This document shows positions 19,297 through 28,211 of a DNA stretch of 64,000 nucleotides, in pieces. The position numbers and the translations under genes are program-made. Each line of letters opens with the position of its first letter. Position 1 is the stretch's first letter. The stretch lies in the NCBI GenBank assembly GCA_029565415.1, contig JAKQOH010000092.1, positions 29,996 to 93,995 of the forward strand, given 5' to 3'. Under the pieces are notes generated by a model. It had not been told where the DNA came from. It saw only the letters and a program-made list of their open reading frames with translations, and did no database searches. This DNA comes from Candidatus Rifleibacteriota bacterium. GTDB lineage: Bacteria > Riflebacteria > Ozemobacteria > Ozemobacterales > Ozemobacteraceae.

Positions 19297-20619
19297 ATGC
19301 CTGAACCACTCATGGATTCCCGGTTTCGAACGGCCCTGGCCCGCGAGATCCCCCTCTGGACGCGGATGGGGATGATCGACGAAGCCCAGGGAAAGAAGCT
19401 TTCCCGCCTGTATGAGCTCGATGCCCTGGGCGCCGAGTCGGCGAAGCTGTTTTCCCGCGCGATCATGGGCTTCGGCGCCCTGCTGCTGGGCGGCGGCGTG
19501 CTGGCCTTCGTCGCGGCCAACTGGGAGGACCTGCCGAAACTCGTCAAGGTGGTGATGCTGTTCGCCGCCCTCCTGGCCTTTCACGGCACCGGCTTCTGGC
19601 TCTGGCAGAAGCGTGGCCAGGAGCGCCTTGGCCGCGCCCTGATCTTCGCCGGCTGCCTGGTGTTCGGCGCGAACATCGGTCTCCTGGCGCAGATCTTCAA
19701 CATCCAGGGCGATACCTACCGCGGCGCCGGTGCCTGGGCGCTGGGCACGCTCGGCATGGCCTGGGCCGTCCGCGGCGCGAGCTCGGGCATTCTCGCCCTG
19801 GTGCTGGCGTTCTGGTGGTACACCGGCCTCCTCGGCGCGCACCACGGCAAAACCTCGACGGATCTGCTGGTCACGGTGTTTCCGGCTCTCGCCATCGGCC
19901 TGTTCGGCACCCTGGCCGTTTCGATCCCGTCACGGAGACTGCTGGGAAGCACCGTCATCGCGCTCTTCATCAGCATGGGCATCTCGGGGGCGAATGGGCA
20001 TCCCCATTCCCACATCCCCGTGACCCTCTCGCTGCTGGCGGCGGGGTGGCTCGCGCTCGCCGCCGGAAGGCTGTTCGAGAGCGAACCGCGCATGACCCCC
20101 TATGCGGCCCTGACCCAGGCGATGGGCTGGGGGCTGGTCTGCGTCATCGGCCTGATCCTCTCGTTCGACGACCTCTGGCGGCACCATGACTGGTTCACCC
20201 GGTATCTGTGGCTGGTGCCCGCCCTTGCCGCGACGGCGGCCGGCGTCTGGGCGATCCGGTCCAGTCTGGCCCGGCGACCCGCCGATGCCGCCGAGCGGCT
20301 GCGTCTCGCCCTGCTGGGCGGCTCCCTCGGTGCGCTGACCCTCGCCCTGTTCGTCAGCGCCTCCCCCGTTTCCACCATCCTGGCCAACCTCGCCTGCCTC
20401 GCCTGGGCGGGCGTGGGCATCTCGAAAGGGCTGACCGATGCCGACCGGTCCGCGTTCTGGAGCGGCTCGATTCTCGTCTTTCTGGTCATCCTGGCCCGGT
20501 TCTTCGAGTTCGAAACCTCCCTCATGCTCAAATCTCTCGCGTTCCTGGGGTGCGGAGCCGTGACGATCTACGCCGGCGTCCGATACGAAGCGCATCTGCG
20601 CGGGAAGGAGGCGGCCTGA
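19297..20619 (+). CDS. DUF2157 domain membrane protein
   Basis: A 440-residue protein. Its N-terminal soluble region (about 1-55) is the DUF2157 signature, with WTRMGMIDEAQGKKL, then AKLFSRAIMGFGALLLGGGV and FVAANWEDLP. Some 12 hydrophobic segments follow. The family is of unknown function and usually precedes a GDYXXLXY protein, exactly as here: its stop TGA shares a base with the next start. It would lie in the cytoplasmic membrane. The odd aromatic and glycine-rich helices resemble transporters, but no substrate can be named. Confidence 0.88.
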   Translation: MPEPLMDSRFRTALAREIPLWTRMGMIDEAQGKKLSRLYELDALGAESAKLFSRAIMGFGALLLGGGVLAFVAANWEDLPKLVKVVMLFAALLAFHGTGFWLWQKRGQERLGRALIFAGCLVFGANIGLLAQIFNIQGDTYRGAGAWALGTLGMAWAVRGASSGILALVLAFWWYTGLLGAHHGKTSTDLLVTVFPALAIGLFGTLAVSIPSRRLLGSTVIALFISMGISGANGHPHSHIPVTLSLLAAGWLALAAGRLFESEPRMTPYAALTQAMGWGLVCVIGLILSFDDLWRHHDWFTRYLWLVPALAATAAGVWAIRSSLARRPADAAERLRLALLGGSLGALTLALFVSASPVSTILANLACLAWAGVGISKGLTDADRSAFWSGSILVFLVILARFFEFETSLMLKSLAFLGCGAVTIYAGVRYEAHLRGKEAA

Positions 20620-21146
20620 TGACCCCCGAAACCCTCCGGAAGGCGTTTTTCGCCGCCCTCCTCCTGCAGCTGGTGATCCTCCTCCTCGTTCCCCTGCAGC
20701 ACGCCCGCAGCCTGCTCACGGGCCGGCAGGTCGAGCTCCAGGTCGAACCCGTCGACCCCTACAGCTTCATGAAGGGGTATTACGTCACCCTCTCCTACCG
20801 CATCTGCCGCCCCGAACGCATCGCCTCCGGCCTGCCGGATCTGTATGACGGCCAGACGGTGTACACCGTCGTCCGGGAAGGGGCGAACGGGCTCTGGGTG
20901 CCGGTATCCCTGCATCTCGAGCCGCCCGCCGACCTGCCTGCCGGCCAGCTTTTTCTGAAAGGCCGCAAAAAGGGCTGGCGAGGCATCTCCTACGGGATCG
21001 AGGAATACTCGATTTCCGAGTCGAAGCGGCGCGAGGTGGATCAGGCCCTGCGGAAATCCGTCGACAAGGCCCGTGTCCGCGTCATGGTCGATGCCGACGG
21101 CAACGCCGCCCTGGATTCGCTCGAGATAGATGGCGTTCGCTATTGA
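20619..21146 (+). CDS. GDYXXLXY-type membrane-anchored protein
   Basis: A 175-residue protein with one N-terminal membrane anchor or signal helix (AALLLQLVILLLVPLQHA, about residues 12-29) and the family signature in the form KGYYVTLSYRI near residue 52, where the usual GDY is GYY. The C-terminal part (LFLKGRKKGWRGISYGIEEY) is the conserved end of the family. It is always seen as partner of DUF2157 and starts within that gene's stop codon (TGATG). The function of the pair is unknown; a complex facing the periplasm is inference. The gene ends 26 bp before a strong terminator. Confidence 0.85.
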   Translation: MTPETLRKAFFAALLLQLVILLLVPLQHARSLLTGRQVELQVEPVDPYSFMKGYYVTLSYRICRPERIASGLPDLYDGQTVYTVVREGANGLWVPVSLHLEPPADLPAGQLFLKGRKKGWRGISYGIEEYSISESKRREVDQALRKSVDKARVRVMVDADGNAALDSLEIDGVRY

Positions 21147-21171
21147 ACGACCCCTCACACCGGAAACAGGA

Positions 21172-21201
21172 AACGGCCGGCCCCCTCGGGGGCCGGCCGT
21201 T
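21172..21201. terminator. Bidirectional terminator between the GDYXXLXY gene and dnaK
   Basis: A perfect 14-bp stem, AACGGCCGGCCCCC (21172-21185) pairing with 21188-21201, with only TC between the arms. It lies between convergent genes and ends in TT followed by CGTGTG, so the U-tract is short. The extreme GC stem would block transcription from both sides. Confidence 0.8.
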
Positions 21202-21217
21202 CGTGTGAACGGGAACG

Positions 21218-23071
21218 TCAGGATTTCCGGAACTCGGCGTCGACGACCTTCTCGTCCCCGGCCGGTTCGGCCTGGGGCTGGGCTCCGCAGCCCGCGCCGC
21301 AGCCGGCACCCGCCGCCTGGGCCGAGGCCGCCTGCTTGTACATCTGCTCGGCCATCTTGTGGGAGACCGTCATGAGCGCTTCGGAGGCCTTCTCGATGAC
21401 TTCGGCATCGCCGCCTTCGAGGGCTTTCTTCAGATCCCCGAGCTTCGCCTCGATCTCGGCCTTTTCGCCGGCCGGGATCTTGTCGCCCATCTCGCGCAGC
21501 GACTTTTCCGTGGTATAGACCAGTGTCTCGGCCTTGTTGCGCGCCTCGATGGCCGCCTTGCGCCGCTCGTCCTCGGCCGCGTGCGCCTCGGCTTCCTTGA
21601 CCATCCGCTCGATATCCTGCTTCGGCAGGGCCGAGCCGCCGGTGATCGTGATCTCCTGTTTCTTGCCGGTACCCAGATCCTTGGCCGAGACGTTCACGAT
21701 ACCATTCGCATCGATATCGAACGTGACTTCGATCTGCGGCACGCCGCGCGGGGCGGGGGGGATGCCGACCAGGTCGAACCGGCCGAGGGACTTGTTGTCG
21801 GACGACATGCCGCGCTCACCCTGGAGCACGTGGACCGTGACGGCCGGCTGGTTGTCGGCCGCGGTCGAGAACACCTGGCTTTTGCGGGTGGGGATCGTCG
21901 TGTTGCGGTCGATCAGCTTCGTCATGACGCCGCCGAGTGTCTCGATGCCCAGCGAGAGCGGGGTCACGTCGAGCAGCAGCACGTCCTTCACGTCGCCCTG
22001 CAGGATGCCGCCCTGGACGGCGGCGCCCATCGCGACGCACTCCATCGGGTCGACGCCGCGCTCGGGCTCCTTGCCGAAATGCTCCTTCAGCAGCTTCTGG
22101 ACGGACGGCATGCGGGTCGGGCCGCCCACCATGATGATGTGGTCGACGCCCTGGCGGGTGAGGTTCGCGTCGCGCAGCGCGTTGTCGAGCGGCTTGCGGC
22201 ACCGGTCGAGCAGCGGGCTGATCAGCTCTTCCAGCTTCGCCCGGGTGATCGTCATGATCAGATGCTTCGGCCCCTCGGCCGTCGCGGTGATGAAGGGCAG
22301 GTTGATGTCGGTCGAGGTCGTGGTCGACAGCTCGATCTTCGCCTTCTCGGCCGCGTCGCGCACGCGCATGAGCGCCTGGGAATCCTTCGACAGATCGACG
22401 CCCTCGCGGTTCCTGAACTCATGCACGATGTGGTCGATCAGGGCCTTGTCCATGTCGGTGCCGCCGAGCTGGGTGTCGCCGTTCGTCGAGAGAACCTCGA
22501 ACACGCCGCTTCCCATCTCGAGTACCGTCACGTCGAGCGTGCCGCCGCCGAGGTCGAAGACGAGGATCTTGCCGTCACCCTTCTTGTCGAGGCCGTAGGC
22601 CAGGGCCGCCGCGGTCGGCTCGTTGACGATGCGCTTCACCTCGAGGCCGGCGATCGTGCCGGCATCGTTCGTCGCCTGGCGCTGTGCGTCGTCGAAATAC
22701 GCCGGAACGGTGATGACCGCACCCGTGACCTTGTCGTTCAGGAACGCTTCGGCATCCTGCTTGATCTTCTGCAGGATCATCGCCGAGATCTCCTGCGGGG
22801 TATAGTTTTTGCTATCGATCGTGACCTTGTGGTTCGTGCCCATCTTGCGCTTGATCGCCATGATGGTGCGGTCGGGATTCGTGGCCGCCTGCCGTCGGGC
22901 CGGTTCGCCGATCAGCCGCTGGCCGTCCTTGGTGAAGGCCACGACACTGGGAAATGCCTTGCCGCCGATCGAGAGACCTTCCGCGCTGGGGATGATGACC
23001 GGCTTTCCGCCTTCGACGACGGATGCCGCCGAGTTCGAGGTGCCCAGATCGATGCCGATGATGCGTGCCAT
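21218..23071 (-). CDS. dnaK: Chaperone DnaK (Hsp70)
   Basis: A 617-residue Hsp70. ATPase motifs are [18 protein letters not shown] at the start, [29 protein letters not shown] and [11 protein letters not shown]. The substrate domain has [16 protein letters not shown]. The C terminus carries the usual acidic VVDAEF ending. Just before it is a cysteine-containing tail ([11 protein letters not shown]), unusual for DnaK. AGGAGG precedes the ATG at 23071. No grpE, dnaJ or hrcA is adjacent and no CIRCE element was found upstream. The N-terminal GTSNS, in place of GTTNS, is a minor variant. Confidence 0.97.
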   Translation of the reverse strand: MARIIGIDLGTSNSAASVVEGGKPVIIPSAEGLSIGGKAFPSVVAFTKDGQRLIGEPARRQAATNPDRTIMAIKRKMGTNHKVTIDSKNYTPQEISAMILQKIKQDAEAFLNDKVTGAVITVPAYFDDAQRQATNDAGTIAGLEVKRIVNEPTAAALAYGLDKKGDGKILVFDLGGGTLDVTVLEMGSGVFEVLSTNGDTQLGGTDMDKALIDHIVHEFRNREGVDLSKDSQALMRVRDAAEKAKIELSTTTSTDINLPFITATAEGPKHLIMTITRAKLEELISPLLDRCRKPLDNALRDANLTRQGVDHIIMVGGPTRMPSVQKLLKEHFGKEPERGVDPMECVAMGAAVQGGILQGDVKDVLLLDVTPLSLGIETLGGVMTKLIDRNTTIPTRKSQVFSTAADNQPAVTVHVLQGERGMSSDNKSLGRFDLVGIPPAPRGVPQIEVTFDIDANGIVNVSAKDLGTGKKQEITITGGSALPKQDIERMVKEAEAHAAEDERRKAAIEARNKAETLVYTTEKSLREMGDKIPAGEKAEIEAKLGDLKKALEGGDAEVIEKASEALMTVSHKMAEQMYKQAASAQAAGAGCGAGCGAQPQAEPAGDEKVVDAEFRKS

Positions 23072-23100
23072 GTGTGTATCCTCCTGAGTGAATTCGCACG

Positions 23101-23120
23101 ACGCCGTCCTGCGACGGCGT
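23101..23120. other. Hairpin in the dnaK / TPR-gene divergent region
   Basis: ACGCCGTC (23101-23108) and GACGGCGT (23113-23120) form an 8-bp stem with a CTGC loop, 30 bp upstream of dnaK. It would lie in the dnaK 5' leader and could control its translation or act as an operator. The rest of 23072-23301 holds a possible plus-strand promoter but no gene. Confidence 0.5.
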
Positions 23121-23262
23121 GAAACTGTTCGTCTTGATGATTAGCAAAGCGCATGCCAACGCCCTGAAATGCCGATGGGATCGATGGAAGGAACGGCCTT
23201 TCCGACTCTGGAGAACGGCGGCGCGACGCCCTGCGACGTCGCAGCCTCTGCCCCCTGTGATT

Positions 23263-23291
23263 GACGCTAGGGAAAGGATATGGTACGCTGC
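23263..23291 (+). promoter_or_regulatory. Possible promoter for the TPR gene
   Basis: TTGACG near 23263-23268 is followed, after a 17-bp spacer, by TACGCT near 23286-23291, a weak -10. The -35 is good and the spacing ideal, but transcription would begin only about ten bases before the proposed start codon at 23302. Confidence 0.4.
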
Positions 23292-23301
23292 CCAGACAGA
23301 G

Positions 23302-24777
23302 ATGATGCTGGTACTTATGGTGCTTCTGGTTTGCTTCACCGGCGAGAGATGTGCATGGGGAGAGGATTTGCCTGGTCAGATCCTGGGGCGTGCCGAACGA
23401 CATCTGGCCGCCGAAGACCTCGCCAATGCCCTGAATCTGCTCGACCAGGCACGTTCGCTTGCCCCCCGCGATCCGCGGGTCATTGCCTTCCTGAATAGGT
23501 GGAACCTGGCCAGAGACAAAAAGATCTCGGCGCACAAACGCTCCGCCGAGTTCCTTCTCCTTTCCCGAAGATACGACGAGGCTGCAAAAGAGCTCCTGGC
23601 CGCTGAAGCCCTCGCCCCGGACGACGGGGAGATCCGGGAAAAGCTCGCGACGACGCGGCAGGCTCTCCGGTTGATGGAAAAACACCAGGAGAGCGGCATC
23701 TGGGTCGATCCTGCGACGGGAAGAGCCGCCGATCCCGATCTGTATGACGCCCTCTCGCTGCTGCGTCGGGCGCGCGACGCGAAGAATCGCGGCGATCTTC
23801 CCCTGGCCCTCGACCTCGTCGAACGCGTCCTCGCCCGCGAAAAAATCAATGCCGAAGCCTCGAACCTCAAATCCGAGATTCTCGAGATCCAGCATGAGTT
23901 CGAGCTCCTCGCAGACCTGGAGGCCGACACGAAGTCCGGTCGCTTCTTCGAGGCCCTGCAGCGACTCGACGCGCTCCTTCGGGCCAATCCCGCGAGTCTC
24001 GACCTGCGGCTCCGGCGAGGGAATGTGCTGCTGCGGCTCGGGCGGTATGCCGAGTCCCTGCGCGATTTCGAGAAAGCCCTCGAGTTCAACGCGACGCCGA
24101 CGCCGCTGCTTCCCGCTCTTGCCCGTGTCTATGCCGGACTGCGCCGTCCTGTCGAAACCCTCTCGATTCTCGACGATCCGCGCCACCCCCGGAATGGAAT
24201 GAATACCGAACAGTATATGAAGACCTGGTTTTCTGCCTTTCCTGGCGCGTCGGCAGGCCTGTTCATCGCGTTGATGATCCTGGTTGGTGGCGTCGTGGGG
24301 ATGTTCCGGATGCTCGATGCCCTCATCGAGCGCTGTCCGGGGAAGGTGCTCCTCGGAGCCCTGAAGACGTTGCTGCTCTGCTTCGTGAGCGAGCCTGCCG
24401 AACAGGCCCCTGCGATGCGGGCCATCTCCGGGAAGATCGACCATCCCTGGTTGTACTACTGCACGGGCCTGATGCTGATTGCCCGCGACGAACTCGATGC
24501 GGCCCAGAAGTATCTCATTCCCTGCCTCGACTCCCCGACCCATGCCGCCCGGGCCTTCTTCTTCCTCGGGATCGTCCGGGCAAGGCTCGGTCAGAAAATG
24601 GCCGATCACGATTTCCAGAAAAGCATCATCGAAGCCCTGAACGGCACGCCCGGGACCTGGCGTCCCGGTTTCATGGTCCGGCTCGAAGAACGTATCACGC
24701 AGGCCTATCGGGAAACCCCCGGGAACCGAAGCATATTTGCGGATCTCGCTCACGAGATCATCACCTCTGTTCCCTGA
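23302..24777 (+). CDS. TPR-repeat membrane protein of unknown function
   Basis: About 491 residues from the ATG at 23302, chosen because it opens a signal or anchor sequence (MMLVLMVLLVCFTGERCAWG). No clear ribosome site precedes it, so the start is uncertain. The body is a chain of TPR-like helix pairs (LANALNLLDQARSLAPRDPR, FEALQRLDALLRANPASLDL, YAESLRDFEKALEFNATPTP). A membrane helix follows near residues 320-345 (AGLFIALMILVGGVVGMF), then another TPR-like block. It would place TPR modules on the periplasmic side. It lies 73 bp upstream of the secreted-protein and pilin genes and may scaffold their assembly (inference). Confidence 0.7.
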   Translation: MMLVLMVLLVCFTGERCAWGEDLPGQILGRAERHLAAEDLANALNLLDQARSLAPRDPRVIAFLNRWNLARDKKISAHKRSAEFLLLSRRYDEAAKELLAAEALAPDDGEIREKLATTRQALRLMEKHQESGIWVDPATGRAADPDLYDALSLLRRARDAKNRGDLPLALDLVERVLAREKINAEASNLKSEILEIQHEFELLADLEADTKSGRFFEALQRLDALLRANPASLDLRLRRGNVLLRLGRYAESLRDFEKALEFNATPTPLLPALARVYAGLRRPVETLSILDDPRHPRNGMNTEQYMKTWFSAFPGASAGLFIALMILVGGVVGMFRMLDALIERCPGKVLLGALKTLLLCFVSEPAEQAPAMRAISGKIDHPWLYYCTGLMLIARDELDAAQKYLIPCLDSPTHAARAFFFLGIVRARLGQKMADHDFQKSIIEALNGTPGTWRPGFMVRLEERITQAYRETPGNRSIFADLAHEIITSVP

Positions 24778-24850
24778 CGGCGTGAGGCAAGGAGAGGCGG
24801 GAATGCGAACGAGCAACCCCTGGATCGAATCGATCATCGGAGGATTCGTT

Positions 24851-27091
24851 ATGATGGATACATACCCTCGCGACAGGCGTGGAACACCTTCAAACACCTG
24901 TGGCATCCTGATCGCCGTTCTCGCGACTCTCCTGGGCGGGCAAAGCTGCTTCGGATGGTCCCTCCCGGCGGGAAGCCAGAGGCCCATCGATGCCCTGAAA
25001 TGGTCGAGGCGCACGACGGCGGTCTTCACGGGCTCGGGGCGAACATTATATATCGTATCGAATAAGCCAGGCAAGGAAGAGGACATCGCTCTCGCAAACG
25101 AACTGCTGGCGGGCGCGGCTTTGAACGTGACATCCGACCTTGGTCCTTCGCCCGTGGTGACGTATGAGGACGTCACGCCCATCACCAACATCCGGACAGG
25201 CACGGTGAATCCGCCGAACGCTTCCCTGTTCATCGCAAAAAAGCAGGTCTTTCCGAACATGCAGCAGGTGGTCATCGATGGATACAAAATCAATGCCGAA
25301 CTCGCCCGGAATGCCGAAAACCTCGTCGAACGGCCGAAGTTCGTCATCAAGGAAGATCCCCCCGTCGAGGAACGGGACATCAAGGCGTTCATCCAGGGCG
25401 TCATTTCATTCCAGCGGAAAACCCCCTTTCAGACGACCCGGATCACGACCCCCTACGACGAGGCACTGACGGACAGCCCCGTCATGGTCGAATTCCAGGT
25501 CGTCGTCAGCCCGTTCTCTTATATCCTCCCGTTCACCTCTGTGCCGCAATGGACAGGCCTTCCGGGGGCAGCAACCGCCAATTTCCAGCCTGCGTTCGAA
25601 TCCTTCTGTGCACAATCCTTCCAGTGGACACCCGACAGGAGATTTCCCGCCGGAAACGCAGCCTACAAAATCGTCCTGCGCGACCGGACGCCGCCCCGCA
25701 TCACCGATCTGGCCTTCAATCAGGGTACGACCCTGCCGCTGCTGAGCGGGCCCGGTTCCACCGCCGTTTCCCGGGCTACGACGAATGACTTCTACCGACC
25801 CACCGAGTTGCGGGGGGTTGACAATATATCTACACAAATACAATCCCGGTTCGGCATCGAGCGAATCTCGGGGCCGACCCCGCCCGGGGTGAACGCCCCG
25901 AACGGATGGCAGTGGGTCGGTGGGGTCGTCACTTCGGTCAGCAGCGCCCCGATCCCGTTCGAAACGTTTCTGCCCAACGATTGCCTCGGCGAGATGAAAT
26001 ACACCGCCTTCGCCTGGGACGACAGCCTCGTCATGAATCCGGGGGAATCCCAGATCGTCGAGAACCGTCCCGACGTCTCCTACGGCATCCGTGGGCCCTA
26101 TGCCAACCAGGATCTCGGCAACTCCCCGCTGCCGAATGGAGCGCTGCCGTTTCCCGTGTCGGCCCCGGGAGACCCGAACAGCCTCGATATCACCAGGAGA
26201 ATTCCCGAGGCCGAAGGCACCATTTTCGTCGATGACAACGACTTTCCGAATCTTCTGGTGCGGGTCACTTCCTCGAAGGACAAGGGCAGGCCGAAATCGG
26301 ATCTGCATTTCCCGCCGCCGCCACCGGTGCTGTCTACGTTCGATCGACCGGTCTACGACCAGTTCGTGGCACGGGCCCGGTATACCCCTGCAACGTTGCC
26401 TGCCGGCGGATATGTGAGGTTCCTCAAGGCCGACCTGGACAACTGCCCGCCGGGGGAGCGGACCAGCCAATGGCAGTATGGGATCGGACTGGTTCCTCCG
26501 GGGGGCGTTGTCAGCCCGGATTTCGCGAAGAACGCCTTCACCCTGGAGAATTATGTACGCTCGGATACCGATTCCCAGGGCATCCTGATCGATCATGACC
26601 CTTCGAGTTTCGGCGAGCGCAACGGATTCGGCAAGTCTCTCGCCGTCTTCTGCCTCGAGCCCCTCATCGAGGACGTCGAATACGAGGTGGCGCTCTGGGC
26701 CGAAGACAACTGCAAATGGATCAACCTCACCGATGCCTCGCTCGGTTATCCCGCTCTGGTCGGAGCAAGGATCGCCGCCCCGTTCACCGGCATCGAGTCG
26801 GCCGGTATCGACTGCGTCGTGCCCAATCAATATCCGAAGGTCGTGTTGAAAACCGGAATGGGTTCGGATAGGTATGTATCCGAAACGTTGCGCGTCACTT
26901 TCCGGGAACCGACGCGCCTGGGTGGCTTGCCGACTCCCGGCGACACGGCCGCGTGGGATGAGGGGTATCCGTCGATCACGGCCTGGGCAAAGGATTACAA
27001 AGGGAACGAGCGCCGCCTGAAAATCTACTTCCAGGTGACCGACGAGAAAGTGAAAGTGCGGGTTATGGAACAGCAGCACGTGGGAAACTGA
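24851..27091 (+). CDS. Large secreted protein of unknown family, upstream of pilin genes
   Basis: 746 residues from the ATG at 24851, which has GGAGGA 6 bases upstream and gives a signal peptide with core GILIAVLATLLGGQ and likely cleavage after CFG. An ATG at 24803, also with a fair ribosome site, would add 16 residues. The mature protein is proline, asparagine and aromatic rich with few charged helices, looks beta-rich, and has scattered cysteines. The segment VLRDRTPPRITDLAF resembles the start of Ig-like or cadherin-like extracellular modules. I do not recognise the family. Being 2 bp from three pilin-like genes, it may be a pilus-tip or pseudopilus-exported protein (inference). Confidence 0.7.
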   Translation: MMDTYPRDRRGTPSNTCGILIAVLATLLGGQSCFGWSLPAGSQRPIDALKWSRRTTAVFTGSGRTLYIVSNKPGKEEDIALANELLAGAALNVTSDLGPSPVVTYEDVTPITNIRTGTVNPPNASLFIAKKQVFPNMQQVVIDGYKINAELARNAENLVERPKFVIKEDPPVEERDIKAFIQGVISFQRKTPFQTTRITTPYDEALTDSPVMVEFQVVVSPFSYILPFTSVPQWTGLPGAATANFQPAFESFCAQSFQWTPDRRFPAGNAAYKIVLRDRTPPRITDLAFNQGTTLPLLSGPGSTAVSRATTNDFYRPTELRGVDNISTQIQSRFGIERISGPTPPGVNAPNGWQWVGGVVTSVSSAPIPFETFLPNDCLGEMKYTAFAWDDSLVMNPGESQIVENRPDVSYGIRGPYANQDLGNSPLPNGALPFPVSAPGDPNSLDITRRIPEAEGTIFVDDNDFPNLLVRVTSSKDKGRPKSDLHFPPPPPVLSTFDRPVYDQFVARARYTPATLPAGGYVRFLKADLDNCPPGERTSQWQYGIGLVPPGGVVSPDFAKNAFTLENYVRSDTDSQGILIDHDPSSFGERNGFGKSLAVFCLEPLIEDVEYEVALWAEDNCKWINLTDASLGYPALVGARIAAPFTGIESAGIDCVVPNQYPKVVLKTGMGSDRYVSETLRVTFREPTRLGGLPTPGDTAAWDEGYPSITAWAKDYKGNERRLKIYFQVTDEKVKVRVMEQQHVGN

Positions 27092-27093
27092 AC

Positions 27094-27684
27094 GTGAGAC
27101 CAGAACGACGGACCGGAATATCGCTCGTGGAGATCCTGATGGCGACCATGCTGCTCGCTCTCGCGGCGTTTCCTCTCATCCGGTCGTTCAGCCAGTCCTA
27201 CGAAGTTGCCACCCGCCAGGTCGAGCAGGAATCCACCGCGAAGATCGCCGAGGCGGCCATGAACAAGCTGCTGTCGGTGCGGTTCGATGATCTGAACTCC
27301 GCGATTCCGGCCGTATCCGTGCCGTTCGAGGTCGAGACCCCCTCCGGCCCGGTTGCCGCGAAGATCGATCTTGCGGGCGCCCCGGCGCAGGGCACGGGAA
27401 CCTTCATCATCGGTGGAACGACCTACCGTGTCGGAGTTGCCGTCCGGCGGGCGTTCACGGGCCATCGTGGCATCATGACGCCGGCCGCGACGGCGAAGGC
27501 CCTGACCTTTTCCTACGCGGTACCCGCGGTTTCGATCGGCCTGCCGCCCCCGCCGCCTCCCGGGCTCGTCGTTGCAACCTATGCCTGCCCCGACGATTTT
27601 CTCGGAATTCTCGTGCGTGTCTCCTCCGGGCGGGGCGACAGGGAGCTGCGTCTCTCGGGGTTCAGGGGGGATATGCGAAGATGA
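27094..27684 (+). CDS. Type IV prepilin-like protein (GspI/PilV-like)
   Basis: A 196-residue protein from a GTG start, with a class III prepilin signal: RRTG|ISLVEILMATMLLALA. Peptidase cleavage would fall after Gly8, and Glu13 is the conserved Glu5 of the mature pilin. The hydrophobic helix is followed by a globular domain and a proline run near residues 151-156 (LPPPPPPG). It is the first of three pilin-like genes that overlap each other. By order and size it resembles the minor pseudopilin I/PilV class, an assignment made by analogy only. Expected in the inner membrane, then at a pilus or pseudopilus tip. Confidence 0.85.
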   Translation: MRPERRTGISLVEILMATMLLALAAFPLIRSFSQSYEVATRQVEQESTAKIAEAAMNKLLSVRFDDLNSAIPAVSVPFEVETPSGPVAAKIDLAGAPAQGTGTFIIGGTTYRVGVAVRRAFTGHRGIMTPAATAKALTFSYAVPAVSIGLPPPPPPGLVVATYACPDDFLGILVRVSSGRGDRELRLSGFRGDMRR

Positions 27685-28211
27685 TGCCGCCGCGTCCTGC
27701 CGGAGGGTTCGCCATGGTGACCCTGCTGCTGCTCATGATGGTGCTCGTCACGTTCGTCGGGCTGCTCCACTTCAGCACGCGTGGACAGAAGGGGACGCAC
27801 GCGCGCCTGTTCGACCAGACCCGGGCGTTGATGGCGGCTCGCGCCGCGGTCGAACTGGCCGTCTACAAGTATCGCGTGCTGCCGGCAGAGTTCTACCGGG
27901 TCAACCGGCTGGTCAATGCGGTGACGGCCGATCCGGCTGAGCGGAATTTTTTCCAGGCGGTCTGGATGAATGATTTTTCGGGGAAGTCCGTCCCCGGCGG
28001 TTTCGTTTCTCCCGCCAGCCTGCTCGTGGAGAGCATGCGCCAGGAGACGGGGGAGCCTGTCGAGTTCGGGGTCGAGAGCTGCGAACTCGTGACGCGCAAG
28101 GAAAGCGGCTACGTCAAGGACTATCTCCGGATACGGGCATGGGGAGCCTGCCGGGCGGAGAGAAAAGCGCTCGACCAGTTGGTCGAGGTGGAGATCACGC
28201 ATGCCCCCTGA
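27681..28211 (+). CDS. Minor pilin-like protein lacking Glu5 (GspK/PilX-like)
   Basis: A 176-residue protein. It begins MMPPRPAGG|FAMVTLLLLMMVLVTFVGL, a prepilin-like leader and hydrophobic helix. The residue at mature position 5 is threonine instead of glutamate. Loss of Glu5 is the hallmark of GspK/PilX-type minor pilins that cap the tip. It overlaps the upstream gene by 4 bases (ATGA) and the next by 11 bases. It is shorter than typical GspK (about 300 aa) and near PilX size. Function is inferred from motif and neighbours. Confidence 0.75.
   Translation: MMPPRPAGGFAMVTLLLLMMVLVTFVGLLHFSTRGQKGTHARLFDQTRALMAARAAVELAVYKYRVLPAEFYRVNRLVNAVTADPAERNFFQAVWMNDFSGKSVPGGFVSPASLLVESMRQETGEPVEFGVESCELVTRKESGYVKDYLRIRAWGACRAERKALDQLVEVEITHAP

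Noticed and set aside
23072..23170. CIRCE (HrcA) element before dnaK, suggested by TTAGCA at about 23141
   Set aside because: The matching GAGTGCTAA arm is missing, so it is a chance half-site.
22912..25404. Long minus-strand frame (830 codons) across the dnaK promoter and the TPR and secreted-protein genes
   Set aside because: It is antisense to clear genes and covers dnaK's start. High-GC coding gives long opposite-strand frames.
25406..27079. 557-codon minus-strand frame opposite the 746-aa gene
   Set aside because: Its peptide is Arg/Gly/Asp-rich noise with no motif. The plus frame has a ribosome site, a signal peptide and operon context.
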